A stretch of 64,000 nt of DNA from Pipra filicauda (Eukaryota > Chordata > Aves > Passeriformes > Pipridae). Under the pieces are notes generated by a model. The model ran no database searches. It worked only from the letters and a program-made list of their open reading frames with translations, and was not told the DNA's origin. The stretch covers positions 1,178,001 through 1,242,000 of the forward strand of contig NW_024104140.1 of NCBI RefSeq assembly GCF_003945595.2, given 5' to 3'. Below, in pieces: positions 1-34,859 of the stretch. The first letter of the stretch is position 1; each line of letters begins with the position of its first letter. The translations under genes and the position numbers were made by a program.

Positions 1-3000
1 AGAGTCCCCAGTTCTCCTGTGCACTGCAACACTTTTATGCACATTCTTCCCAGCTGATTTTGTAAGCATTTCCAGTTACATAAATACTATAGCTCTCTCC
101 TTCCCTAAATGTTCTTCCTAGGAGCCTTTCATGGGGATACAGTAAAACACAAAAGGATGAGAAAGCAGAAATTACTAGAAAAATACTTTTGGCAGCAAAC
201 CGTGCCTGTCATTCTCAAGTGCCCAAAGAATTTCCCCAACTGCAAAGGCTTCTCCTGCACTCCTTCTCCCAGGCTTACCTGGGAGATCTAAGACTTCAGA
301 CACTCAACTAGGAGCTGCCATTAACTAACAGTTACTTTTCCCACTGGGCTGCTAGGTGCTGGGGAGCCTTGGACGTCACCACTAGGGAAAACTCTGTAGT
401 TCCCAAGTAAGTTCCTGGGAGTCCTGACACTTTTGGTTCCAATCCAATGATCTAGACATTCAGAGTAAGGCTAAAACCTTCTGTACATTTTGGACTTGCT
501 GCAGAGATCCCTTACTGCCACTTGCCCAGGAATTCCTGAACAGAAGCACTCAACCTTGCCCCGTAGCTGGTGTGAACTGTGTTGCTTTCCAGGCACTTTG
601 CACAGGGTTGCCCATTGTCTGGGAAAGGCAGTCCTTGCTTGATACTGGAGGAAACTTTTATTTGGCCTCTATGCAGCTTCCACTTCCACTTTAGAGGAAG
701 GCAATTGTACTTTGTATGCACTATTGTGACTGAACCTTCTCTGTTCTTGCCATCTACGTGTCTTCAAAGGCAACCTGGGCAAGTTCACCAGGGAATGAAC
801 TCCTGGTAACTGGGACTGCTTGGCTGCTTAAAGAGTCACATAAAAAGCAACTTCTTAAACTGCATTTCCGGGCTAGATGCAGAAGTGTGCTTTTCCACCC
901 TAACATGGGAATATGACAGAGAACAAACTGGCGTGTTTTCTGTAAATTAGAAGGCTTCCAAATACTTATCACCTCATCTGTTTCCAGCAAAACAGATTGG
1001 TTTATGTCCATGTGAGACACAGGTGACACCCGAAGCCATGCTTAGATGACCATTTAATCCCCTGGGGATTAGACACATGCTAATAATAGCTAATCACAGC
1101 ACAAGATTTTGGTTGGTGAGCATAACATCTGTCACTGCATTATTTGCTGTTTGGAGCAAGAAGAAAACAAAATCAAAGTAACCTTCATTTTTTGCAATAT
1201 TATGGCCATTTGTACTGGGCACAGAAAAAAAAACAAACAAAGGGAAGAATCAAAGCATTGAAACATGTTCCTGGGCTTGTTGAACTTGACAAACATGAAG
1301 TGGATTTTATAAAAAAAAAAAAGGTGCCCTGCAGGCTTTTGTCGTCAAAGAACACATCCAAGAGCCTATTCCAGACCTGCTCATCAAAACTGGCTGTTCT
1401 TAAATAGAAGAAGTGGCCTGACCATTCAGTGTACTGAACTCAGCACACTAGTAACTGGTAGTTTTAATGGCCTGCAGTAAAACAGGTATGCAGATGAGGT
1501 GATTAATCTTATCTTCTTCCCTATCCTGTGGAATACAGCAGCAGTTTTGGATTTCTGACCCGTACCAGGGTCCCCCTCCTTCTGCTTTATTATTGGAAAA
1601 AGCATTGGGAATTACTGCAATTGCACTGCCAACATATGTTGCTAGCTCAGCAGCCGATGGCACAGTATGAGCTCTCTAAATAGCCTCCTGCATCAGGCAT
1701 GAAGTTCACTGCTCTCCAGCAGGCGATCAAGTTGTGTGCTTCTTTGCCATGTAACTGGAGAACAACTACATGTACGTGCATTCTGAGTCTCCCTTGACAG
1801 CTATTGCAGTGGCCATCACACCATAAGTCATGAGGGTTTCATGCTCTAGCTTTAGACCTAATTCATGCTTGCAACAAGTTAGAGCCTATAGACTTACTCC
1901 TGCATTTTTGGTGTTAAGCTGCTTCTGTTGCATGAACAGAAAAGGAAACAGAATATTACATGCATGATTTATACGTCCAGGCATATTCACATACTCTCCG
2001 TGCCTCTTGTTTCTGGAAGGCGTCCTGGGAATAACACAAGGGATTAAATTAACTCTGGTCTGTTACCTCACTGCTGTCTGAAGGGAACAACTTCCTTCCT
2101 CCTGCCTTACCCCAGGGAAAGAATCAGATCAGGCCATAGAGATACCCCACAGTGTACCTTCAAGTGTAGAGACCTTGCCTTCAGAGAGTAGAACTTCCTT
2201 CATGTTTGCAGATGTCACCCCCCCTGTCCACTTTGAAATGGCAGAATCTCTAGGCTTCTTGTACTGAAAGGGCTGATCTCTACCCTCCAGGAACTGGCAG
2301 CTTGGCATGAAAAAGGCAAATATGGTATCTTTAAACAAATGCAACTAAAATGAATAAACCTGCCAATGTCTGCAGATGGATCAGTTCAGTAGTCATAAAT
2401 ACCAGATATGTATAGAGATAAGTCAACAGTATGCCAATAGTAAACACTAGAAAACAACAACCAAAATGTTCACCTTCTTATTTGATGGCCAAAAAAAGGT
2501 CTCTTTTTGATGAGACTGCCTCAGGCCTGAATGGTCTTTTGGTAGAGGTTAGCAACAGGCCATTTGGGGAAACTGTCATGCATTGGAGAGTGAAATCCAG
2601 CAGCTCACTGATCAAGTTGCAACCATCATCTATACAGTTGTGCAGAAACCAATTGATGACAAAAAACCTGATATGCCTCTTTGGCCAGTAGATCATTGTG
2701 TGTTAAAATCCCACTGCAGGAGAGATTTTAGCCAGCTCTGCCTTCACTCTGTTCTACCAAGGCAGCAAGATGCTGAAGGGTATGGGAGAGTGGGTGCTAC
2801 TTAACTTTCCTGTCAAGGCCTTGCCAGTGGCTCTGAGAAAGCCATTCACTCCAGCCTGACTGCCCACCGTGGCAGAGGAGCTGAGGTTCTTTGACTCCTC
2901 TGTGCCTTGAGCAGCCCCTTGTTTTTGCTTGAGAACAGGGGACATGTGTGTGTCTTTGTCTGGGATGTGTCACGTGCACGGGAGTACATGAGCCCTGCTC

Positions 3001-6000
3001 TGCCAGTTGACAGTCAACACATTTACTGGGAATTACACTATCGTACTTCAGGAAAGAAAGGTGCCTGTCAGTTCCTGGCATTTAAAACTGTGGGGTATTT
3101 GAATGCTGCCTTGAAAGTCATATAGCAGTGATTTACGATTCCTTTTTAATCTAATGATGTAACACACCCAAGAACATTACCCTTGAATGACAGAGGAACA
3201 AACCTCAAACAATTTCCTCGTCATCTGTGTTGCATTACTCTCTTCATTGGAAAAGATCAGCACTTCCCAGCAGAAGTCACAGAAAATGAAAACCTCTACA
3301 CTCACAGCCTTCGTGTGGTGTCCCACTGTGGGGAAGCCTTATTTCTGCTGCCTCCCACCCTGATGAAGGAGTGGAGCAGACTATCACTGTCCTCTCGGTC
3401 CTCAGCAGATCTGGGAGTGGGATGTGTGTTCTCCAGCAATGCACACACAAGCGTGTGACACTGCAGTGAAGCAGCCCATATGCTGCTGTAAAAAGAGACC
3501 ATATGTCAATATGTTGCAGAACAGTAAATGCTGCCTCCAGATTATTGCACCAGATTACTCCAATGGGATATATACAGCTTCTTACATAGCACGCATCTCA
3601 AAGTGCTTTACAAAAGTGATACTGCTGGCACAGAGCTTGAGTAGCTATGGATAAGCCAGGATGTCCATGCCAGCCCCAATGATGGATTTAAAAGCTAAAA
3701 CCAGAAGCACAAATTACAAAAGCCAAGGAAATCTGTATGTGCACGCAGTCAAAAGCCATTAGCTGGGCACATGGCCCTAGTAGGCATTAGAGGACACAGC
3801 TTCCACCTGCAACAGAAGGTGCAAGGAGGGAAGGTTTAGGTCAGAGCACCTCTCTGCATTCCAAGAGGAGGGAAGGTGTGAACACCAGGCTGATCAGTGA
3901 GTGACAGAGCTAGATAATAAACAAAGGCTTTCACATACAACTGCATTTCAGCTTTCAATCTCTGCACCTTCTGCAGGAGAAATGGATGGAACTATGTAGC
4001 TTCAGAAAAGAGAAACAAACTGTGAGGGGTTTTTTCAGCTGTCAAAGATGATAAAATTATTTTTCAGTAATGGAGGATTTTCTTGTTTGTTTTATGCTTT
4101 AAACAGCTGATCTTTGAAGCTGCAAGATCTTAAATAGTGTAAATCTTCTCTAGGTAGGAAACTTCACTGTTTTCACCATGTCATGCTTCTTATACATAGA
4201 AAAATTATTTATTTTACTGAAGATCTCAGAGGTCCCAGTCAACTCTGAGAGTCCCACAGTGTTACTACCTCTGTAAACTTACAACCAGAAAACACTTGAC
4301 CTGAAGACTAAGTTTACATCTGCTTCAGACTCAACAACAAGCTGGAAACACTGAAAATTGCAATGTTGCCTCAAAGAGATAGTTACCAATGCCCATTAAA
4401 AATACCACCTGCAGCAACCTCTACTGCAGGAAATGAACACTAAACATCCCTCTGCCCACACGGAGAGAAGGAAGAGGAGACAGGCCACACTGTGCCCAGA
4501 CATCATCAAAACCTCTGTAGGACTCACTGCAGTTCTGTGCCTGCAGCCCCAGCACGGGGAGCTGTGGCCACTCCTGTAAAACACCTGTATGACCAACCCT
4601 TCTGCTGGTCTCTGGAATACGAGCACTTGTTTCTTTTTTGCTGCAGCCTTGTACCTGCCAGTGTTGCACCCCCCTTCATACTGTGCTGCGATGTGCACTG
4701 AGACTACACAGGCACTCCCAGATTCTTCTTGTGATTTTTTGGCTTGACTTGTTGCTACCCGTGGTGGCTAAGCTTGTTTGCACTCCTCTGGTTCCACAGC
4801 TTTTTACAGACTCAGTAGCCCTTTTTTTCTTCCCCATTGCTTTATCATCTTCCTGCTCTTTCATTATTCTTGAAGCTAGAGTCAGTTTCTCCGCTCCCCT
4901 TCTTTTCTACTAAACAATCCTGCTCTCTGTATTATTTTTCCCCCCACATTGTGGCCGTGTTTCCCAAAAATCACTTCATTATCTGGGATGCTCTCCTCTG
5001 CAAATCTTTCCTTAGAGCCTCTTCTCTGCTCTTTGTTGCTTCTTCCTGACACTGCATGAGCAAATCCACTTTTGAGTACACTTCTATTTTGTTAATAGTA
5101 TTCTTTCTAAAAGTTTCTTGTGTCCTACAATTGTGTTTTCCTTAATTCCGTGCCCAAGTTCCATTTTGGGAAGATGGTTGTGCAAGGAGTGCACACAGTT
5201 TAGTCTGGGAAGGGTTTAATGATCTTTTTTGTTCTTGAGCTTCACAAGACATTTGATGAACGAGGTAATCTTCTTATTCAAGGTTCAGTGATTCGTGCTA
5301 AGATCTTTGGATACAGTCTGCCAATCGAAACATAATAGACTCTCATAGACTTATTGCAGAAATTGCCACTGCTACTGTATTGAAATATTTTTTAACTGTA
5401 CCATCTCACCATAAAATTAAGGGAATCTGTGCATATGTACCATGTGTACAAGGAGGATAAGGTCAAAAAGCCACATCAGGTCTGTGGTGTCTTAATGAAG
5501 GCTTAGGCATATTTCCAGTCTTCTGGCAAGACAAAGATAAGTTTCCTCATAAGTGTCTCTCAAAAAAGTACCAATCAGGCTTGCCAAATCCCAAACTGAC
5601 CTGTGGGCTAGAGTGCAAGAGAAGGGCTGCCACTTTCAGAAATCCACCTCCTTTCTGTGAGGACCACTCAGATGTAAATCTCTGACTGATTCCTACAATT
5701 CACCAATGCAACATATAAATTAGTATGCTAATTTTGGGGTAATTTTCCAAAAGAATTGATAAGATGAGGGCTGATATTCCTTTGTCATGACAAAATGGAG
5801 TCAACATTCTGGCCAAAATGCAAGCACATTGCTCACCCCTTGCAACTGAACTGGCAGCAGCACATTTTCCCCTCTACACAGTAGTGCATGGGATTTATAC
5901 TTTATTACAAACATTTATCGATCCTGCTACAATTCAGATATCAGCTGTCCCTCCAGCAAGGAAACACAGCTTAGCATAACCAGCTGCTACTCAAGCTGCA

Positions 6001-9000
6001 TTTCCTGCAGAGCTGGAGTCGTCACTAATCCATGCTCCTGTGCTCTGCTGCTGCATTTCTGTGTGGCAGCCAGATTGCATTAAAACAAGTTATGTGTTTC
6101 CAGCTGTGCTCATGCACACACCTTGGCTGACACATGTCCCCACTGCTGCCGTCCTGTACCTCTGTCGGCTCCTGCCAGCTCCAGGGGCAGGACTCAGAGC
6201 TTGCCCAGTCTGGGCTGGAGGAGGTTCTCCAGCCCCTGAGGTCCTGATGAAGGGTAGGACTGCCCCTTGCTCCCCCAATTTGGTGCCATCCCCAGACTTG
6301 CTAAGGTGCCCTCTGCCCCAGTCCAGCTCCAGCCAGACTGACCATGTGTGTTGACAGTGGGTGGCAGTCTCTCACCCACTGGTGGCTGCACTACCTGGCA
6401 CTGCAGGCAGGAGTGTGGCACAGCAGTGTCTGGGACAAGGGGCAAGATCCCAGGAGGCAGGGTCATGCTGTGGTGCCATCTAAAGGTCCTTGGACAGCCA
6501 CAGAGGGGAAGGAAAGGGGGAGGATGCTGAGCAAAGACTGTAAGGTTTTGCACACTAGCCCTCCGTGGAGCAAGAGACAATCCACGTGCAGCTGGGGGAG
6601 CAGACCAGACCCTGGGGAGTAGAAGAAGACCCTGGCCCAGGAGAGGCAAGGGACATGACTGATCCTCGCTGGGCTCCCCTAGCTCCAGGCAGGAAAGCTA
6701 ACTCTTGTGTACAAGCAGGTGGCATGAGAATATTACATGGTAAATCAGATAAGCTGCAATCTCGTTATGCAGCAACGGATGAGGGGGTCAGAAAGGTTTG
6801 AGTATAGCTGTCAATACAGTATCCTGTAAGGATAGTGTCTAATCAAATTAGTCACTTGCAGCTCCCCTCCCCACAGCCTCTTGGTTAGGAGGAAAACAAT
6901 GTTCCCAGGAAGGAGAGGCGCTAAGCATCTTGAGCTCTGACATCCTCAGCATTTGCCATCCCTCTTTCTGCTTTGCAGACACTGTGCACTGTCTGCACCC
7001 ACTGCTTTGGACACAGTCCCATAAGTGGTCCTAACAGTGCTGCTTTTCCTGGAAGGTACGTTTTGCACCGGATGATTCTACTCCACAGTTGGAGTCTCCA
7101 GTAGGAGAGTCTCCCTCCTAGGACTGGGGAGAGACTGTCATACGAGTTGTTGGGAGGAGAGGAATTTTATTCCCAGGAACTTGAGCTCATTTTCCCAGCT
7201 GCCAGCCAAGCCTTCAGGGCAGCTTAAACATTTGAGGTTTTCATTTGAAACACTGTTTAAGTGACGTCCACCGACACCCCACAAAGTAGAGGTCCTATGC
7301 CAACTTTGCAATTCAGGTTTAAAGCTATTAAAAACAAATTTGTGCAACCACACGTGTTCAGATATTATTATGCTGCGTGACAGTCTAGTGCAAGTTTCCT
7401 AAAATAGCATCCTCATCCTCCTCCAAAATCCTCCATTGTCTGCCTAACTCCATTCAAAGAACATTATCCTATTGCAAGCTTAGATTGTATCCACTTCAGT
7501 TACCAATGTTATGCCAGCAACGGCTTTCATGGTGCCACTTGAGTATCCCTGAAGGCCTAGGGAAGGAATACCTGAAGCCTTTGCACCGTGCTTTTCTATT
7601 CTGGGTACATCAGCCCACCACCCTTCTCCAAGGGGGTTTCTGTGGCACTGCTGGCTCCATTTCCAAAAGTGATTTAGATTTCCACCTGCCATTCCTACAT
7701 GGTTTCAACTGCACTGCACTTGCACAGCCCTGGCTTAGCCTTACAAATGTTGCATCAGTTTCTCCACCTCTGCAGCTAGAAAATTCAGTACTTTAGGACC
7801 TTCATTCCCTCCCCTTTTTTGGGAGGAAACCTTGTTAAGTTTCAAACCCTGAGTGCAGAAGCAGGAACTGAGCTTGGATCTTTCACATTTTGGGCCTGGA
7901 GTATTGCTGTTGGACACTGCTTGTTTTTCTTATAAATGTTTTGAAACAAAAACATTTATCTTGAACGAAACATAACCTTTCATACCAAACAAAGTGTGAA
8001 TATCTGGAGGGTTTGGATCCAAAAGATACAAAAGTTCACCCATTTGCAATTTTTCGGCTCCCAAATGACAGCCAAAAAGCATATACACCAGTTTGCATAG
8101 CTCTTAGTGCATCCACAAAACCTTTTTATGTCAAGAAAACACCACATGTTGCAAAGCCAAAAGGACCTTCTGTTCAGATATAGGGCATCCTGAGCATGTC
8201 CTCTAACTGTATAGCTGTGTCCTGTGATAGCTATTTCATAGATGGTCTGATTCATGGACATTGAAACGTTTCTGAGAAGTGGCTATGAGCTCCCTGGAGA
8301 CCTTCTCTCCTTACACAAATATGACCTGGCACAAGGAGGTTCCAATAGATCCTAAAAAGTGCCAAGCCACGGTATGCTGAACTGTAAGAGGAGCTACACT
8401 TCACTTCAGACTTTTTTCAAAAACCCAGTGGCAGAAAAATTAGTTTTCCTCCAGTTTTAAGAAGTTGTTTGTCTGTATGAGTTCCAGCTGGCTCTATCAC
8501 TACATGTGCATCTCTTCTGACTAAAAGTGTTTGCTGAAGAAAAGGATGCATCTCTGTTTCTAGGGATACCTAAGATTGGGTAAGAGCAATCTCTTCCCAC
8601 TGTTTTGGAAGCCATTTCTGTGCAGGTCTAAAATCTACTGTATTGACATGATTATGGAGAACAGACTGATCCCTTTTTCTTAGCAGTAGCATTTAATAGA
8701 GTTGGAGACTGTTTTGTTTAGAAAAGAGACATGAGAAACCTCAGTCTTTCCTCAGAGGTCACATTTTCCCACTGTATTCCACGTGAGACATCTGTTCAGT
8801 ACAACTTGGCATAATCTGTTATGCAATAGAAGGTTCATCCTAATGGATGTACACCTCCTTCTGCCTGGTAGTCTTGACACATGTGCGGTCTCTGTTAAGC
8901 CCAGACAGTGACTCATCCCCATGAATTCACCAGGTGACTGTTCTCCACCTGAATAGGACTTTCCATACACCCTTGGTGAGGTCTAGTGCTCTTGTCCTGA

Positions 9001-11130
9001 ACACATCTGTCTGCAACTTAGTTTTAAGATGGTGCTAAAACACATTTACAGACACCTGACCGCGGCTTGCTCACCGACTTAATGTTTTTCCACCCATCAG
9101 TGGAAATAATGAGATGCCCTACATCTATGAGAGCCTCCACAGAGAAGCCTACTCAAGAAGTTCTGAATGTCTTTAGTGAGCTACTAACAACAACTCTTCA
9201 TCTCTCAAATATATTTGCTGCCGCCTTTTAACTACTTCATCTAAGCTTTCACCTGAAGAGAGTATCTTGTGTGTCATTTCCTCATCAGTCAAGAGCTGTG
9301 GCAGCCACTACTTTCTTTTTGTCTCAAGACTTATAGAGGAAATTATGATGTATGACACAGTTTGCTCTTGACAAAATCACACTGGATGTTACTTGTCTCC
9401 TCTATTTATGTACAGACACAAGTTTGTTCCTGTATTTCTTAGAAGCCAAATTTAAAATGGTCTGCTGTGAAATTCTCCAGTTCTTTCTTTTTCCTATTTT
9501 GCAGAAAGCATCATTGCATTTACCTTTTCCCAGCATTTCAAAACCTCAGAAGATCCTCCATTAATTGTCAGAAAAACTCATTAACAGTTTAGAAGTTATT
9601 TCACACATTCTAAAAACTCTAGCTCTTCAATGCTTTCCCTAATATTTCTGCTCTTCCCTATATGATAAACAGAAAGTGTTTATTGCCCTTCATGTTCCTA
9701 ATGTAACCTTATATTCAAGTTGACTTTTCTTACTTTCCATTTTTAGTTGTTCACTGTATTTTTTACACATCTTCAATAATTTCACCATGTTTATACACTT
9801 TCTGTCCGGTTTTCTCTTCCTTAAGATTAACAAGAACACGTAATTTACAAAATGGCCTGTTTTTTCCAGTTTGAAACTTTCATTTCATGGTCTCGCTCAC
9901 CTAAACTGTCTCTCACCTTCATTTTTCAGGCAATTCTTTCCTTTGCTTTCAGTCAAAACCAAAGAAAATTCCCTCTTGCTCTTTCTGCCAGCCTTTGTGC
10001 CCAGAAAACTGCTGTGACACGTGAAACCTGGCTTAACAACCTGCAACCTGAAACACTGCCATCCCTACAGATGTCTGAAAATTAAAATTCCACATTGCCA
10101 CCAAGTTCTGTGCTTGGGACAGTCCTGCCTATTGCTCAGAAAAAGGTTTCACCCATCCCCGTTCCGGAGATCTGGAGCAGTCACGCACCATGCCAGCTCT
10201 GAGTAGGTCCTTGTCCCTCTTTTGGAACGTGGTTTTTGGAGGCAGTGTATGTGGCCCTGGCACACATCACCTCCTTCAAGTCTTCTTGAGCAGTAGTTCT
10301 ATTTTAGTATCCTGGCTATGAGAATTACCAGAACAAGCCACCTTCCTCCCAGGTACCCACATTCACATTCGGGCTGGATTGAACCACTCCTGGCAGTAGT
10401 GACAACACTCTCAGAGAGGGCACAGCGTGGGCCCTTACTCCTTCAGCAGGTTACTCTTGTTTATTTTCCACCAATGTGGTGGATGGGACTTACTCTTGTT
10501 TGCCAGTAATGAAAACTCCTGTGCATTAATTCCTCTGAAAGGTGATGGCCTCTGAGGCATTTTGCCTCCCAGCATCACATTTGTCCTCACCTGCTGTTTG
10601 CACAGCATGGTGGCTTCATTGATGTGAAACAACTTAGGTTTCTCACAGCCATAATTCTCACCCTTTCTCTCCACTGATAGCGATGAGGGAAATTTTTCTA
10701 CCTTCCTGGTTTGCTTGGGTTTTGTTTGGTGTTTGTTTTTTTGTTTGTTTGTGTTGTCTTCAAGGCTCTCCATGTTTTCTTAGAGTGTTTCAATCCAGTA
10801 ATCCCAAATGGAAGTTCTCCTTCCTGAAAGGACCCACTAAGAAGCGTATTTTCCTGTCCAGGTTTTTACTAGCAAGAAGAAAAGGCCATAGTCCTTGCAA
10901 ATTCAATTCAAATCCTGGACTAAAGCACTCAGGATTGGTGCTTTTGTTAGAGAACAGCCCTTAGACGAGCTGTCCAAGAGCCGTCCAAGAGTCATGAAAT
11001 TGTAGAGAGAGTCCTGAAAGAGCAGCGTTACCTCACTGTTTTTGTTCTGGCCACTGTATTCTTTTGCAAAGGACGCACTTCCTACTCCTGCTAGGAGCTA
11101 GGAGAGCAGGAATAATAAGATGCTCACCTT
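1..11130. other. Intergenic region upstream of PDE6B, no supported gene
   Basis: I find no exon chain, RNA gene or clear interspersed repeat here. Open frames are all short (up to about 150 codons), overlap on both strands, lack recognisable domains and are not joined by phase-compatible splice sites. A short GT-rich T-tract lies near 10715-10752. No CR1 tail was seen, in contrast to the right half of the window. Distal PDE6B regulatory DNA may lie here, but nothing in the sequence proves it. Confidence 0.6.
3565..3625. repeat. Possible ancient L2/MIR-type repeat fragment
   Basis: The stretch around CTCAAAGTGCTTTACAAAAG resembles the core of old vertebrate L2/L3/MIR-type elements, which often carry an AAAG(C/T)(G/A)CTTTACAAA string. 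Only about 20 bases are recognisable, so this is weak. Confidence 0.2.
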
Positions 11131-11139
11131 GTTAGCCAA

Positions 11140-11146
11140 GGATTAG
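11140..11146 (-). promoter_or_regulatory. CRX/OTX-type homeodomain site in the PDE6B promoter
   Basis: GGATTAG on the plus strand reads CTAATCC on the minus strand, an exact (C/T)TAATC(C/T) photoreceptor homeodomain site. It lies just upstream of a TATA-like element and about 435 bases before the PDE6B start codon. CRX with NRL is known to drive rod genes, including PDE6B in mammals; use of this site is inferred. Confidence 0.4.
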
Positions 11147-11156
11147 GCCCAAGCAG

Positions 11157-11166
11157 TATATATTTA
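11157..11166 (+). promoter_or_regulatory. TATA-like element of PDE6B
   Basis: AGTATATATTTAATTA provides a TATA-box-like core 11 bases after the CRX-type site. If used, transcription would start near 11190 and the 5' UTR would be roughly 390 bases if unspliced. No transcript evidence is available. Confidence 0.35.
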
Positions 11167-11363
11167 ATTAGACTTTAAAGAGCTTATTTCAATGTTAGGA
11201 GATGCAGTTCTTCCCTGTCGCTGCTGCCTCAATATAATTGTTTCAGTAAGTGTTCTGCTTATCAAGAGAAAGGAGAGTGGTTTTGGATATTGCAAGTACT
11301 CAATGTTTGTTTGCAGTTAGATTAAGAAGCGGAAAGTTGACTCAAAGCTCTTGTAGAGGTCAT

Positions 11364-11370
11364 CTAATCT
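11364..11370 (+). promoter_or_regulatory. Second CRX/OTX-type site (CTAATCT)
   Basis: CTAATCT fits (C/T)TAATC(C/T) and lies about 209 bases before the PDE6B start codon. Depending on the true transcription start it would be a proximal promoter site or lie in the 5' UTR. A seven-base motif occurs by chance fairly often. Confidence 0.25.
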
Positions 11371-11578
11371 CTTTGTTTGAGAAGATCTGTCCTCTCAGAC
11401 TCACCTTCGGCACTATAAAGGAATACATCTTCCTGATGACAAGCTCTCTTTGCAGTGATACTTCACCCTTAGTCATTCTAGAAGCAGCATCTTCTACTAG
11501 AAAAGCTTAGGAACTACATGAGAAATTAGAGTGCTGCTTGCAACGACCACGTCTTCCGCAAGATCCAGGGCATTCACA

Positions 11579-32892
<21,314 letters not shown>

Positions 32893-32934
32893 ACATATAT
32901 GCAATATATGCCACCTAAAATGAGAATGCCCACG

Positions 32935-32937
<3 letters not shown>

Positions 32938-32967
<30 letters not shown>
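32938..32967. repeat. 30-base A homopolymer in the PDE6B 3' UTR
   Basis: An uninterrupted run of 30 A begins 46 bases after the PDE6B stop codon. No AATAAA lies just upstream, so it does not look like an ordinary processed 3' end. It may be a plain A-tract, the tail of a small degraded retroinsertion, or partly an assembly artefact. Confidence 0.9.
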
Positions 32968-32969
<2 letters not shown>

Positions 32970-33162
32970 CATAAAAATACATTCCTGATTGGACTGTTCT
33001 GATACTTTATTAGGCTTATGATCAACCAGGGAAGGGCTAGATCTTGTTTGCCTTAATTGCATCTCTTCCTGATGGTAAGGAGCCGGTTCTGTCCTGTCTC
33101 TTGCTCCATGTAATGCACCTTATGTCAGATGGCATATGGGAAATCAGAACAACATTGGGCCC

Positions 33163-33168
33163 AATAAA
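33163..33168 (+). promoter_or_regulatory. Candidate poly(A) signal AATAAA of PDE6B
   Basis: This canonical AATAAA on the coding strand lies 270 bases after the PDE6B stop. It would give a short 3' UTR of about 290 bases. Longer forms are possible. Confidence 0.4.
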
Positions 33169-33955
33169 TCAGGTTGCAGGACTATGGAAGAGCATTTCTC
33201 CTGCACTGAAACACTTCTTACAGCAAAACTGATCGGGATAGTCCTACTCCATACAACCCTATATGATTGACAGTGTACACAACCATAGCCTGCAGAGTAG
33301 GAAAACAGAAGAAGAGCCAAATTTGTCATATCTAAGCCTATATCTGGACAGCAGAATATATCCTATATCTGGATATCACGATATCAGAAAGAAATCTGAG
33401 GCTAAGGATAAAGCATGAAAACTGATCATAGTAAACCTCTGAACTGCTCTAAAATACTTTGATTCCATGTAAATCCAAGAAACACTTGGACAGATAAAAG
33501 TTCTGCACTCACTTCAAGAACTGGGATGCGTTGCTATCGCAAAGCGTGGAGCCATAACACCCAGTAGCTGCTTTCTTCAGGAGCAGGTTCCACAGTGTGC
33601 TAACTGAGGCGTTGTTCTTTCACACATGATTTTAAGAAGACAGGGTTATCATTACCCATTACAGTTCCACTTACAGTTAACCAAGCAACTTGAATTGTGG
33701 CATCTCCTAAACTTGTTCTGTTTTGCCTCATAGTGCCAGTTATTTAATACACTTGATCAGAACCAACCCCTCCTTCTTTTCTTCCTCCTGTTCTGAGGTG
33801 TCTGTTTTCTAGATTCCCCTACAGACTTGTGACTGATGACCTGTACCCTTTTATTTTAGATAAAAGTTAGTTTTCATGTTTATTCATGTAAACATATTAG
33901 AGCATTTAATTACACTGTTGTAGTAGTAGAGACACCTTCTCTGCTCCTTTCTCAT

Positions 33956-33972
33956 TCTCTCTCTCTCTCTCT
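33956..33972. repeat. Short (CT)n microsatellite
   Basis: About eight CT units followed by a T-run, in the intergenic space between PDE6B and ATP5ME. Confidence 0.8.
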
Positions 33973-34294
33973 TTTTTAAAACTGTTTGGATATCTATTTT
34001 GCTGGGGATTTTCTTCTTCTTCTATTGCTCTTGCTATCTTTCAGGGCTTTACCCTTCAGTATCTTGTTTTGCATTACAAAAATACTGCAAGTAAAAGGAA
34101 AACTAGAGCTATGGTGGTACATGGTCATCATTTATCTGTTTCTCAGTGTAGTAAGCAAGATGTAATCCTCTATCACTACACAGCAATTCCAAGAGAGGCA
34201 ATTCGTCTTTCAGGAAAATACAGGAAGTCCACTTGCATGAAAGCTAAATATGCCATTAGTAATGAGTTCATGCTGTTTGTCTCAGTTTCATTAA

Positions 34295-34840
34295 GAATCA
34301 TAGAATTGTAGAATGTTAAGTGTTGGAATGGACTTTCAAAATTATCTAATCCCAACCCTCTCTGCCATGAGCAGGGACATCTCCCGCTACACCAGGTTGC
34401 TCAAGGCCTTATCCAACCTGGCCTTGAACACCCCCAGGGTTGGGGCATCCACAGCCTCCATGGGCAACCTGTTCCAGTGTCTCACCACCCTCACAGGAAA
34501 GAATTTCTTCCTGATATGTAACCTAAATTTCCCCTCTTTCAGTTTGTACCCCTTACCCCTTGTCCTATCACACAGCTCCTGATGAAGAGTCCCTCTCTGG
34601 CTTCCCTGTAGGCCCCTTCAGATACTGGAAGGTTGCCATGAATCTCCACACAACCTTCTCTTTTCCAGGCTGAACAGCCCCAACTTTCTCAGCCTGTCTT
34701 TGTAGGGGAGATGCTCCAGTCCTCTTACCAACTTTGTGGTCCTCCTTTGGACTTGCTCCAACATTTCCATATCATTCTTATGTTGAGGGTATCAGATCTA
34801 GACACAGTACTTCAAGTGGGGTCTCACAAGAGCAGAGAAC
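34295..34840 (-). mobile_element. CR1 LINE 3' fragment, minus strand
   Basis: The left edge is the inverted CR1 tail (AATCATAGAATTGTAGAA). Next comes the inverted 3' end with the familiar 'clusters', 'cropping at CTGTTCCAGTG' and 'TTTCTTCCT' segments, as found in avian CR1 copies read backwards. The element is 5'-truncated near 34840 and its coding remnant is broken. Confidence 0.85.
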
Positions 34841-34859
34841 CATGTAGGAAGCTTTTATC

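Noticed and set aside
2550..2700. Short helix-like translation (ALESEIQQLTDQVATIIYTV)
   Set aside because: It looked like a coding fragment, but flanking splice sites, neighbours and a family match are lacking; too short to support.
6194..6649. Minus-strand frame of 151 codons upstream of PDE6B
   Set aside because: Pro/Leu-rich low-information translation, overlapped by open frames on the other strand, with no exon partners.
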